From positions 1 to 64,000 of the forward strand of contig NZ_LKDW01000007.1 of assembly GCF_001401805.1 (NCBI RefSeq): DNA of 64,000 nucleotides. The letters are read 5' to 3'. Shown here one piece after another: positions 27,066 to 35,469 of the stretch (position 1 is its first letter; the number at the start of each line of letters is the position of its first letter). This DNA is from Pseudoalteromonas sp. P1-25. Lineage in GTDB: Bacteria > Pseudomonadota > Gammaproteobacteria > Enterobacterales > Alteromonadaceae. Below the pieces are notes generated by a model. The model searched no databases. It saw nothing but the letters and a program-made list of their open reading frames with translations, and had not been told where the DNA came from. Both the position numbers and the translations under genes were made by a program.

Positions 27066-27980
27066 TTAGCATTGAGTCATGCTTTTTTGAATTTCTGTCC
27101 GCGCGTTCAGTGCAATTTCAACAAATGCATCAACTGCGGCGTTGGTAAGTGTTTTTTTAAATTGGATTTCTACTGGTATTTGCGTAGTAATATCGTTAAG
27201 TGAAATAAAATGGCACCCTGCACTGTACAACTTGCGAACGCAGTATGGTGCAATAGCGACCCCAAGCCCTGCTGCTACCTCCGTAACTAATGTTTGCATA
27301 TGCCTAGGTTGGCTAATAATATTTGGCGAAAAACCAGCTTTTTTACATTGCATAATGGTTTCATCAAACAGGCCAAGCGCTTCTTCACGGTTGAAAATAA
27401 TAAACTGCTCGTTTTTGAAAACCGCTAAATCAATACTGTCAGTAGTAGCAAGTGTATGATTGGTATTTACAATAGCGACTAAAGAATCCACATAGATACA
27501 GTGACTAAAATATTCATCAACTATTGAAACCGGTAATGGCCGTGAAAACGCAATATCTATACGCTCGTTTTTAAGCGCCTCTATTTGCTCTGTGGCTGTC
27601 ATTTCAATAAGTGTAACGTGAACGTTTGGGTATTTTTCTTTGTAGCTACGCACAATCGCTGCCATAAATGTTAAACATGCAGAGCTTAAATGGGCAATGG
27701 TGAGAGAGCCAATTTGGCCGATGTGGGCACGTTTTACATTTGTTGTCGCTTGGTCTGTGAGCGCAATAATTTTATTAGCATCATTTAATAATTGCTCACC
27801 GGCTTCCGTAATAACTACATCGCGCGAGTTGCGAACAAACAAACTTACACCTAGTTCGGCTTCAAGACCAGATACATGCCTGCTTATTGCGGGTTGTACT
27901 GTATGTAATTCTCTCGCCGCAGCAGAGAAGCTCTTATGTTTAGCCACACTAATAAAACTTTTTAGTATTTTAATATCCAC
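27066..27980 (-). CDS. LysR-family transcriptional regulator
   Basis: 304 residues: an N-terminal winged helix-turn-helix (FISVAKHKSFSAAARELHTVQ, residues ~9-29) and a two-lobed effector-binding domain (about residues 90-295). The gene is divergent from two MFS transporter genes with a 106-base gap containing dyads, the usual layout when a LysR protein controls the neighbouring efflux genes. The effector is unknown. Confidence 0.88.
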   Translation of the reverse strand: MDIKILKSFISVAKHKSFSAAARELHTVQPAISRHVSGLEAELGVSLFVRNSRDVVITEAGEQLLNDANKIIALTDQATTNVKRAHIGQIGSLTIAHLSSACLTFMAAIVRSYKEKYPNVHVTLIEMTATEQIEALKNERIDIAFSRPLPVSIVDEYFSHCIYVDSLVAIVNTNHTLATTDSIDLAVFKNEQFIIFNREEALGLFDETIMQCKKAGFSPNIISQPRHMQTLVTEVAAGLGVAIAPYCVRKLYSAGCHFISLNDITTQIPVEIQFKKTLTNAAVDAFVEIALNARTEIQKSMTQC

Positions 27981-28002
27981 AACTTAACCAATAACGAAAA
28001 TG

Positions 28003-28038
28003 TATAGATTCTATAAAATAATAACATTTTTGTTATTA
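28003..28038. promoter_or_regulatory. dyads in the LysR/MFS divergent promoter
   Basis: TATAG-ATT-CTATA (28003-28015) and TAATAACA-TTTT-TGTTATTA (28019-28038) are two perfect dyads between the divergent genes. Both fit the T-N11-A character of LysR sites, so they are likely binding sites for the adjacent regulator. Confidence 0.5.
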
Positions 28039-28086
28039 CAAAAAAGGTTTTATTGTTTACACATTAATTAAACATGGGTATTAAGT

Positions 28087-29262
28087 ATGTCTAGGGTAGA
28101 AACTAGTAATCATATAAGTCGATTTTTATTATTGTTAATGACAAGTGCCATTGCTGCAACCACCGCAAACTTGTATTACAACCAACCTATCCTTCCCTTA
28201 ATAAAAGAAGCGTTTAATTTAAGCGACGCGCAATTAGGAAGCATTCCGGCATTAACACAATGTGGCTATGCCTTTGCACTTTTATTCATATCCCCCCTTG
28301 GTGATTCAATCACAAGGCGAAGACTAATCACTATTTTGTCTGGTTTGTTAGTTGCAACGTCGCTCATTGCGGCATTAGCGCCCAATTTAAACGTATTACT
28401 TATAAGCGTATTTTTAATTGGCGTAGGCGCTAATATTACACAGCAGCTTATTCCTTTTGCGGCATCAATGGTAAGCGCTGAAAACAAAGGCGCTACGCTG
28501 GGTACATTAATGATGGGCTTAACCCTTGGAATATTACTTTCCCGTACGTTAAGTGGTTTTGTGGGTGAGCATTTAGGCTGGCAAAGTGTTTTTTATATGT
28601 CGGCAGCATTGGCCTTACTATTTGGCGCCCTTCTCTATGTGTTTTTACCGCTTAATAAACCATCCGCTAATTTACGTTATTTAGCACTTATAAAAAGCAG
28701 TTTGAGTTTGTTTAAACAATATAAACAACTGCGTATGTTTACGTTTTCAGGGGCTTGTTGGTTTGCTGCTTTCAATGTGCTTTGGTCAACCCTTGCTATT
28801 TATGTAAGTGATGAGCCATTTAATTACAGTGCGCAACAAGCGGGACTCTTTGGTGTTATAGCCCTTGCTGGGGTTATTGGGGCAAAATTGGCGGGTAAGT
28901 TTGTAAATAAGTTTGACTCTACAAACGTTATTACACTATCGCTTTGCTTAATTGCGATAGGCTTTTTAATTACAGGACTATTCGGTAGCAGTTTAGTGGC
29001 GTTAATCGTTGGCATAATACTCATAGACTTTGGGGTGTTTAGCGCCCAAGTTTCAAATCAAGTACGTGTTTTTAGTATAGAACTCAGTGCACAAAGCAGG
29101 ATAAACGGCATTTATATGCTCGGTTATTACCTAGGCGGGGCTATTGGTTCTGCTGCGGGTGTAAAAGCATTTGATGTATATGGCTGGTATGGCGTGATCA
29201 CTATCAGTATTTTTTTCATCGTTACAAGCGCCCTATTTAATGCGCTTGCTAAAAAAGCGTAA
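28087..29262 (+). CDS. MFS transporter (YnfM/arabinose-efflux type)
   Basis: 391-residue inner-membrane transporter with about twelve hydrophobic helices. The first-loop motif GDSITRRRLI (about residues 72-82) is the conserved MFS loop 2-3 signature in modified form, and TTANLYYNQPILPLI near the N-terminus is typical of the YnfM/YgaY group. It is the first gene downstream of the divergent LysR operator region and is followed 23 bases later by a second MFS gene. Likely exports a small organic compound; the substrate is unknown. Confidence 0.84.
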   Translation: MSRVETSNHISRFLLLLMTSAIAATTANLYYNQPILPLIKEAFNLSDAQLGSIPALTQCGYAFALLFISPLGDSITRRRLITILSGLLVATSLIAALAPNLNVLLISVFLIGVGANITQQLIPFAASMVSAENKGATLGTLMMGLTLGILLSRTLSGFVGEHLGWQSVFYMSAALALLFGALLYVFLPLNKPSANLRYLALIKSSLSLFKQYKQLRMFTFSGACWFAAFNVLWSTLAIYVSDEPFNYSAQQAGLFGVIALAGVIGAKLAGKFVNKFDSTNVITLSLCLIAIGFLITGLFGSSLVALIVGIILIDFGVFSAQVSNQVRVFSIELSAQSRINGIYMLGYYLGGAIGSAAGVKAFDVYGWYGVITISIFFIVTSALFNALAKKA

Positions 29263-29285
29263 ATTCAACATAAATTGGAGAGACT

Positions 29286-30425
29286 ATGAATTCACTTAAA
29301 GCGGCCGGCAGCTTTACATTATTATGTATAGCTAGCTTAACCATTATGGTTGGCACTCTTTTAGCACCTGGTTTAGTTACCATTGCTGATGGTCTAGGCA
29401 TACAAAGCAACAGCGTGTTATTAATTACTTTACCTTCTTTAGGTGCTGTGGTGTTTGCGCCTTTGGCCGGCAGGTTTATAGACAAATATGGCGCCTACAC
29501 CTTACTTATTATCGGCTTATTCTTATACGGCTTATTAGGTGCATGTGCGTATTTTTTACATGGCCCAACCTTAGTATTTATTAATCGTTTTGCTTTAGGC
29601 GGAGTAACCGCAGTAGTTATGGCAAGTTGCACTGTATTAATTTCAATGTGGTATAGCGGCACAGCGCGTCTAAATATGATTGCCAAACAAGGCATGGCAA
29701 TAGAGCTAGGTGGCGTTATATTTTTATTTTTAGGTGGTTTTTTAGCGTCAAAGTATTGGGGGCTACCTCTTGCTTTGTATTTAATAGCTTGGGTGTTTTT
29801 AGCAATGTTACTCATGTTTGTGCCCCGAAAACAGCAAATATACACGCAAAACACAGAGCAAACTCAACAAATCAAAAAGAGCAATTCAAACGCATTAACT
29901 CTTAAAGGAGTTTATATAGTTTCAACCCTCGCAATGACCATATTTTTTACCTCAACCGTGCTGTTACCTATTACCTTGCACGCACTAAATTTTAATGAGT
30001 CTGAAATTGGCCAACTTTTGGCTTTTATATCGTTAGTTGCTGTATTCACCGCGGGTTTTATGCCTAGAGCAACTAAACGCCTTAGTGAAAAAAACGTATT
30101 AGCGATTGCATTTATTGCCTTTGGTTTATCTTACCTTTGCTTTATACAATCCAGCACATTGATATTAGTATTAGGCGCGCTATTAATTGGTATTGGCTTT
30201 GGTTTTAGCATTCCTCTTTTAAACCACATGACCGTAGAGCTAAGCCCCGAAAACGTTCGCGGACGTAACTTGTCGTATTTTACCATGGCCGTATTCTCAG
30301 GGCAGTTTTTTACCTCGTTTATGGAATATATACCAGGGGGTGAACATAACGTATTTATAATATGCAGTATTTTAAGCGCTGTTGTGGCTATCGCCCTTTT
30401 TGTAAAACCTAAAGTAACTAAGTAA
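29286..30425 (+). CDS. MFS transporter
   Basis: 379 residues and about twelve hydrophobic helices, with GRFIDKYGAYTLLI as the loop 2-3 signature (about residues 61-74). GGAGAG lies just before the ATG. It follows another MFS gene by 23 bases, so the pair is one transcription unit under the divergent LysR regulator. Two different single-chain transporters in one operon suggest two related substrates, or import plus export of one. Confidence 0.82.
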   Translation: MNSLKAAGSFTLLCIASLTIMVGTLLAPGLVTIADGLGIQSNSVLLITLPSLGAVVFAPLAGRFIDKYGAYTLLIIGLFLYGLLGACAYFLHGPTLVFINRFALGGVTAVVMASCTVLISMWYSGTARLNMIAKQGMAIELGGVIFLFLGGFLASKYWGLPLALYLIAWVFLAMLLMFVPRKQQIYTQNTEQTQQIKKSNSNALTLKGVYIVSTLAMTIFFTSTVLLPITLHALNFNESEIGQLLAFISLVAVFTAGFMPRATKRLSEKNVLAIAFIAFGLSYLCFIQSSTLILVLGALLIGIGFGFSIPLLNHMTVELSPENVRGRNLSYFTMAVFSGQFFTSFMEYIPGGEHNVFIICSILSAVVAIALFVKPKVTK

Positions 30426-30640
30426 TAATCAAAAGCCGATAGAGTTATCAAATAAGTAGCCAATTATCCCTTATTTGTTGGTTATTTTTATTAATGCACA
30501 CTCTTTAGCTAAGTTAAGTACTTAAGAATAATTTAGTATGATGTGTTCTTTTACTGTAAGACCACCAGCAATGGTTGTTTATTTTGTAAAGTCAGTTTTT
30601 TAGCTTTAGCAAACAAGTATAAATTAAAGCGATTATAAGC

Positions 30641-30684
30641 AAAAAGGCGCACACTGTATATAAATACAGTGTGCGCCTTTTTTT
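30641..30684. terminator. strong bidirectional terminator between the MFS and marC genes
   Basis: A 19-bp perfect stem (arms at 30641-30659 and 30664-30682, core GGCGCACACTGTAT) with loop ATAA, starting in AAAAA and ending in TTTTT. It terminates marC on the minus strand and can also stop the MFS operon. Confidence 0.88.
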
Positions 30685-30705
30685 ATAACAAACCAATAAA
30701 GTAGA

Positions 30706-31320
30706 TCAGTGCCCCAGCGTTACCCACTGCTTAATTTCAAGTGCGGTCATTATTAGCTCTACAGAAAAAGCGGCCAGTATCATCCCCATTACACGTGTTA
30801 AAATAGATGCACCTCCCGTACCTATTAGTTTTATAATTTTGCCCGACAGCAACAACAAAATTAAGGTTACACCCAGCACTGCTAATGTAATTAACGCTGT
30901 GCCCATTTGGGTGGTAATCGGGTGAATATGATTATCGGTTAATAATATAACGGCTAAAATAGCCCCTGGTGTCGCGGTAGCAGGTATAGCAAGCGGAAAC
31001 ACTGCAATATCATGCCCTGGGTCTTGTTTTGCTTTATTAGAATCGCTGCCAAATATCATTTGCAGGCCAAACAAAAATAAAATTATCCCGCCCCCTAACT
31101 GAAACGATACCAGCCGTATGCCCATCGCATTTAAAATAAGCTGCCCTATTAAAATAGAGCCTAGTAACACAGCCCCTGCATATAGCACCGTTTTAAACGC
31201 AGTTTTACGACGTTGTTGATCAGTTAAATGAGAAGTGAGCGCAGCAAAAAGCGCCATGGTACCTATTGGGTCTATGGTGGCCCAAATAACGAGGGCATCT
31301 TGAGATAGTTTTTCTAGCAT
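30706..31320 (-). CDS. MarC-family integral membrane protein
   Basis: 204 residues with six hydrophobic helices and the family signature FPLAIPATATPGAI (about residues 107-120), plus IDPIGTMALFAAL near the N-terminus. MarC proteins were once tied to multiple antibiotic resistance, but a transport role is unproven. The gene is monocistronic, with a strong terminator directly downstream. Confidence 0.88.
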   Translation of the reverse strand: MLEKLSQDALVIWATIDPIGTMALFAALTSHLTDQQRRKTAFKTVLYAGAVLLGSILIGQLILNAMGIRLVSFQLGGGIILFLFGLQMIFGSDSNKAKQDPGHDIAVFPLAIPATATPGAILAVILLTDNHIHPITTQMGTALITLAVLGVTLILLLLSGKIIKLIGTGGASILTRVMGMILAAFSVELIMTALEIKQWVTLGH

Positions 31321-31491
31321 ATAAAATCCTTGTTAAGCGAACACGTTTAAAAAACTCGGGTAACAAATTCATTTGCTTACGCTTAACTATAAGCCAAACT
31401 GGCTATTTTTTATATTGCATTTGTTCCTCTTATGATGAAATTTACTAACGTGTATAATAAAATACAGCACTAAAACATTCCTAATTCAGCA

Positions 31492-31974
31492 CTAAACGTG
31501 TTTATACCAAATAGAATGCTCACCTAAGCTAAAGCCTAATTTAACTAATAAGTTATGCGAACGCGCATTATGTTCACTTACTTGCGCCGCTAAGTAATTA
31601 AGCGGTATAGCCTGCTTAAGTGTTTTAACAAAGCCGGTAATCACCTCAAACATAATGCCCTTATCCCAATACATAGGGTCAAGCTCAAACCCAATAAACG
31701 CCCTACTTTTACAAGGCGATAAATTATAAAGCCCGCAGGTACCCATTAACTTGCCGTTAATATTATGTTCAATAGCCACTCTTATCACTTCGCCTTCGTA
31801 ATAGGCGGTAATATCGTCTTGTATTAATTGCTTAACTTGGCACTTACTTAACGGGGTTTGATAGTCGTTAAATTCGCTCACCTGCGGGTGGTTCAAAATA
31901 GTAAATAACTGCGGGGCATGCTTATGAGTAATTAAACGCAATGTAACGCGTTCAAGCTGAGTTGTTTTAAACAT
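31492..31974 (-). CDS. GNAT-family N-acetyltransferase (RimJ/RimL-like)
   Basis: 160 residues. The RimJ/RimL-type fold is shown by the N-terminal TTQLERVTLRLITHKHAPQL strand-helix, the acetyl-CoA-binding region around GTCGLYNLSPCKSRAFIGFEL and the C-terminal NARSHNLLVKLGFSLGE. The usual substrate is the amino group of a ribosomal protein or small molecule; the specific target is not clear. It stands alone between two intergenic spacers. Confidence 0.83.
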   Translation of the reverse strand: MFKTTQLERVTLRLITHKHAPQLFTILNHPQVSEFNDYQTPLSKCQVKQLIQDDITAYYEGEVIRVAIEHNINGKLMGTCGLYNLSPCKSRAFIGFELDPMYWDKGIMFEVITGFVKTLKQAIPLNYLAAQVSEHNARSHNLLVKLGFSLGEHSIWYKHV

Positions 31975-32073
31975 TTTATACAGGAGTTAAAATAGCGCTT
32001 TATGGTTAAGCATTATTAACTTACCATAACGTATTCACAAGCATTATCTTTATAGCCAATATTGAGAGCAATA

Positions 32074-32274
32074 ATGAGCGACGATTTTAAAGTAATTCAA
32101 CCTACCACAACCGTATACTGCCCTAAACGGGGTGAGGGCTGGACCCTAACAGGCATTACTAATATAAACGAGTTTACTTCGGTAATGTTTAACGGCACAC
32201 GTTATACACTCCCTGCTCGCGAAATTGTAGAAGAGCTGTTACCAAACCAACTCGCCCGAGAGCAAAATAGCTAG
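32074..32274 (+). CDS. small conserved-looking protein of unknown function
   Basis: 66 residues from the ATG at 32074; an upstream in-frame TTG at 32062 adds only four residues. The protein is soluble, with no signal peptide or membrane segment; a TTTVYCPKRGEGWTLTGITN stretch and basic C-terminus give no known family. It has normal codon use and a GAG-type ribosome-binding site, so it is likely real. No function can be offered. Confidence 0.55.
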   Translation: MSDDFKVIQPTTTVYCPKRGEGWTLTGITNINEFTSVMFNGTRYTLPAREIVEELLPNQLAREQNS

Positions 32275-32339
32275 CGCCCGTGTATAAAAGCGGTAGTGGC
32301 TGCCAGTGTGCAGCCTCCTATATAAAGCGTAACTAGTGG

Positions 32340-32534
32340 CTAAAATGTATCGTCTTCACTGTATACATTTACTTTTAATTCGTCTTCATCTTCAAAAACA
32401 ACAAACGTAATAGGCTTACAACATACTTGGCAATCTTCAATGTATTGCTCATCAGTATCTGCTGCATCTAGCAATACCTCAATACTTTCACCACAATACG
32501 GGCAACTTATCGATTTTTCGGTTAACTGGTTCAT
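32340..32534 (-). CDS. CPXCG-motif cysteine-rich small protein
   Basis: 64 residues with the paired cysteines CPYCG (residues 11-15) and CQVC (about residues 35-38), which form a small zinc ribbon, followed by an acidic tail. This is the CPXCG-motif cysteine-rich family of unknown role. It is divergent from msrA and convergent with the small unknown gene at 32074. Confidence 0.78.
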   Translation of the reverse strand: MNQLTEKSISCPYCGESIEVLLDAADTDEQYIEDCQVCCKPITFVVFEDEDELKVNVYSEDDTF

Positions 32535-32757
32535 TTACCACCTGCTACTTTGATCTCAATGTTTTCACTTTAATAAACACACTCTAATAATACAACCGTG
32601 TGCTATACGGGTACTCACTCAAATGTGGCTTAAATTAAAAAGAATTACGTACATTACTTAGCACCTTATATACGCCCACGATGAAATAGTAATAACACTT
32701 AGTAGGTCTAGCTATTAAGAATATGTATTTAAACTCAAACTAAAGGTAGATTATCCT

Positions 32758-33357
32758 ATGAAAAAATCACTGAAACTTGCATTAACATCTGCCGCCATTT
32801 TGTTTAGCACGTTTACTCATGCAGCTAAAACCGAAAAAGCAGAGTTAGCCGGTGGTTGTTTTTGGTGTATGGAAAGCGACTTTGAAAAACTCGAAGGCGT
32901 AAAAGATGTAATATCAGGTTTTACAGGCGGTAAAATTAAAAACCCGACCTACAATGGTAACCATCAAGGCCATTATGAAGCAGTACAAATTACTTACGAC
33001 CCAGACGTAGTAAGCTACAAAGGCATACTTGATCATTTTTGGGTAAATATCGACCCCTTTGATGCCAAAGGCCAATTTTGTGATAAAGGTCCTAGTTATT
33101 TAAGCGCCATATTTGTAGCTAACGAGCAAGAACGCAAAATAGCAGAGCAAACCAAACAAGCAGTAATAGCGGAATTCCCTAATCAAACAGTGGTCACGCC
33201 AATACTAAATGCCAGTACTTTTTACCCAATTAAAGGTAAAGAAAGCTACCATCAGGATTATTACAAAAATAACCCTATACGCTACAATACCTACCGCTGG
33301 CGGTGTGGACGTGACAACCGCCTAGAAGAAATTTGGGGTGACAGAGTCACTCATTAA
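32758..33357 (+). CDS. msrA: periplasmic peptide-methionine (S)-S-oxide reductase
   Basis: 199 residues. The catalytic motif GCFWCMES puts the nucleophilic cysteine at Cys34 and a second at Cys37; a further cysteine in WRCGRDNRLEEIWG near the C-terminus is a candidate resolving residue. Unlike the common cytosolic MsrA, it begins with a signal peptide cleaved near THA-A (residue ~22), so it repairs oxidised methionines in the periplasm. It has no fused MsrB domain. Terminator-like hairpin and a short tandem repeat follow. Confidence 0.92.
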   Translation: MKKSLKLALTSAAILFSTFTHAAKTEKAELAGGCFWCMESDFEKLEGVKDVISGFTGGKIKNPTYNGNHQGHYEAVQITYDPDVVSYKGILDHFWVNIDPFDAKGQFCDKGPSYLSAIFVANEQERKIAEQTKQAVIAEFPNQTVVTPILNASTFYPIKGKESYHQDYYKNNPIRYNTYRWRCGRDNRLEEIWGDRVTH

Positions 33358-33376
33358 AAGCCTATAGTAAAATGCT

Positions 33377-33400
33377 TGATGGGTTAACACAAACCCATCA
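33377..33400 (+). terminator. hairpin after msrA
   Basis: TGATGGGTT (33377-33385), loop AACACA and AACCCATCA (33392-33400) form a perfect 9-bp stem. The tail is a GCTAAAA tandem repeat rather than a T-run, so intrinsic termination on the plus strand may be weak. Confidence 0.5.
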
Positions 33401-33427
33401 GCTAAAAGCTAAAAGCTAAAAGCTAAC
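33400..33427. repeat. tandem heptamer AGCTAAA, four copies
   Basis: AGCTAAA is repeated three times exactly, then AGCTAAC (33400-33427). Seven-base units make this a candidate phase-slippage or copy-number-variable site, but it lies in a non-coding gap of about 200 bases between msrA and the 2OG-Fe(II) oxygenase gene. Confidence 0.9.
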
Positions 33428-33564
33428 TCTATTTAATCAGCCCATAATTATAAACATTATTTTGATACTGTTTCCTAAAACAGCTTATTTATCTAACTTT
33501 ATAAATATAATAAATTGCACTCCTAGATTGATAAAACCTAATTCAACAACTGGAGTAACACATT

Positions 33565-34479
33565 ATGTCTGCCACCCAATTACAACTTGCTCGTGCTCTA
33601 GCGTTACCTTCAAGAGAAGCCATGTTAAATCGTGAGCACTCAGTACAGCATTTTTGGTACAACAACGACCAACTACTTACACAAGCCTGGAAAGAGTGGG
33701 AAGAAACCGAAGTAGATACAACCACCTTTACCCTTGACGATTCATTACTCGATAAAAACTTACGTGAAGCCGTTAATGCTGCATGGCAAAATCCATCAAA
33801 AGAGCATTTAGTAAAATCACTACTAGAAGAAGTAGCGACTGATGTGTATCAGTTTCAATTTTTTGATCCTGAACGCCTAGCAGTTTTACGTGGTTACCTA
33901 GAAAAAGTATGGAATGCTAATATACCTATGCGTCCACCGTACGGTATTGTATTAAACCGACGCGGCGCCATGCTCGACAAACGCTCAGAGGGCTATTTAG
34001 CTGCTCCTAGTTTTCAGGCATTTTATAACCAAGTATTAAATACATACATGCGCCCTATTTCACGTTTATTGTTTCCTGAGATCATAGGTTACGATACGCA
34101 AACGTTTGGGTTTTCTATTTATTACGACCCTAACACTGATGCATCTATTCGCCCGCATACTGATGCATCATCAGTAACACTTAATATTAATTTAAATCTG
34201 CCAGGAGAAGAATTTAGCGGCTCAGAGCTTGATTTTTATGACCAAAAAAATGGCAAAGTAGTACAACTTAGTTTTAAACCTGGCAGCGCCATGATCCATA
34301 AAGGCAGTGTACCACACGCGGCAAAACCGATAACCAGTGGCGACAGAACAAACCTAGTATTATGGCTTTTTGGCGATAATGGCCGTATACCTGCACCGGG
34401 TTCAAAGCGCACAGAAATTGATCCAATAGCGCGTTGGACTACACCTAAAACAACACCGGACGGCTATGCTCCTTTTTAA
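33565..34479 (+). CDS. 2-oxoglutarate/Fe(II)-dependent oxygenase (prolyl-hydroxylase-like)
   Basis: 304 residues. The facial triad is visible as His198-x-Asp200 (RPHTDASS) and His251 (SVPHAAKP), with Arg261 (GDRTNLVLWLFG) placed to bind 2-oxoglutarate. The double-stranded beta-helix occupies about residues 180-270; the N-terminal 170 residues are helical and unassigned. These enzymes use O2 and 2-oxoglutarate to hydroxylate a protein or small molecule; the substrate here is unknown. Well-formed GGAG precedes the ATG and a good terminator follows, so it is monocistronic. Confidence 0.8.
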   Translation: MSATQLQLARALALPSREAMLNREHSVQHFWYNNDQLLTQAWKEWEETEVDTTTFTLDDSLLDKNLREAVNAAWQNPSKEHLVKSLLEEVATDVYQFQFFDPERLAVLRGYLEKVWNANIPMRPPYGIVLNRRGAMLDKRSEGYLAAPSFQAFYNQVLNTYMRPISRLLFPEIIGYDTQTFGFSIYYDPNTDASIRPHTDASSVTLNINLNLPGEEFSGSELDFYDQKNGKVVQLSFKPGSAMIHKGSVPHAAKPITSGDRTNLVLWLFGDNGRIPAPGSKRTEIDPIARWTTPKTTPDGYAPF

Positions 34480-34512
34480 AGCGGAGTTAAACTTGTCCGC
34501 ATAAGCACTCAT

Positions 34513-34553
34513 ATAGCCCATTAAAGTTATTAAATCGTACTTTAATGGGCTAT
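34513..34553 (+). terminator. terminator after the 2OG oxygenase gene
   Basis: ATAGCCCATTAAAGT (34513-34527) and ACTTTAATGGGCTAT (34539-34553) form a perfect 15-bp stem with an 11-base loop, 33 bases after the stop codon. The tail TTACTTG is weakly T-rich. Confidence 0.65.
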
Positions 34554-34617
34554 TTACTTGTTATGTAATCACTTAGTTACTATCTTTTGAGTATGATGAT
34601 TTAAATTATACACCCTA

Positions 34618-35367
34618 ATGAAGTTACCCTTTTTTATAGCAATCACACTACTTTTATTTACTTTTGCCAATACAGCAGCGGCTAAACAAAAACTGGTGGT
34701 TGGGTTTGGCGAAACACTGCCGCCATTTGTAATATCACATACACACAGTGGCTTAACCATTGATATTATTAAAGCGGCCTTAACGCCTTTAGGGTACCAA
34801 ATAGAACCACGCTATTACCCCTATACGCGCCGCGCTAAAGGCTACATTAAAGGCAGAATCGATGTCATTGCCGATATAAATTTAAATACCGCTAACGGAA
34901 ACCTACTCAATGGGTATATTTCTGATGAGGCGTACGTATACGAAAATATGGCAATATCTCTAAAAAGCAACAACTTCAACTTTACATCAATAGCAGACTT
35001 AGCGAATTTCAGCTTAATATCATGGCCCAGCGCAGCCATTCAGTTAGGCGAAGAATACGCAAAAATGGCTAAAGCGAATACGCAATATTACGAGGTTCAT
35101 GACCAATCGTTGCAAGTAAAAATGCTTTTTTCAAACAAAGCTGATGTCATTCAAATGGATAAACAAAGTTTTGATTACTATCGCTCAACCCTTAAAGGTA
35201 TTGATACCACACAACCTGTAGATCGTTTCGCGTTGTTTGGTAAAAGCCCAAATGGCTATTTATTCAAGTCTAAAAAGCTACGTGATGACTTTAACTTACA
35301 GCTGCAAAAATTAAAAAACTCAGGGGAGTACTACAAAATTTTTGAAAAATACAAACACGCTAATTAA
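34618..35367 (+). CDS. periplasmic solute-binding protein (family 3)
   Basis: 249 residues with a signal peptide (cleavage near AAA-K, residue ~23). The two-lobed amino-acid-type binding fold is suggested by LVVGFGETLPPFVISHTHSG and GLTIDIIKAALTPLGYQIE, and closes with FNLQLQKLKNSGEYYKIFEKY. Single-gene family-3 proteins without transporter genes, as here, often act as sensors or uncharacterised receptors. Its ligand cannot be told from the sequence. Confidence 0.8.
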   Translation: MKLPFFIAITLLLFTFANTAAAKQKLVVGFGETLPPFVISHTHSGLTIDIIKAALTPLGYQIEPRYYPYTRRAKGYIKGRIDVIADINLNTANGNLLNGYISDEAYVYENMAISLKSNNFNFTSIADLANFSLISWPSAAIQLGEEYAKMAKANTQYYEVHDQSLQVKMLFSNKADVIQMDKQSFDYYRSTLKGIDTTQPVDRFALFGKSPNGYLFKSKKLRDDFNLQLQKLKNSGEYYKIFEKYKHAN

Positions 35368-35395
35368 TGTTTGTAGTAATTGAGTAAACAAAAAT

Positions 35396-35423
35396 AAAGG
35401 CCGCTTTAAGTAAGCGGCCTTTT
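35396..35423. terminator. bidirectional terminator between binding protein and TonB receptor
   Basis: AAAGGCCGCTT (35396-35406), loop TAAGT and AAGCGGCCTTT (35412-35422) form an 11-bp GC-rich stem flanked by A- and T-runs. It serves the convergent genes on both sides. Confidence 0.85.
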
Positions 35424-35469
35424 GATTTTCAGCGAATGAGTGGTCGCTGAACTTTTAGCTTAAAGCATT

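Noticed and set aside
33400..33427. CRISPR-like array
   Set aside because: The units are directly adjacent heptamers with no spacers; it is a simple tandem repeat.
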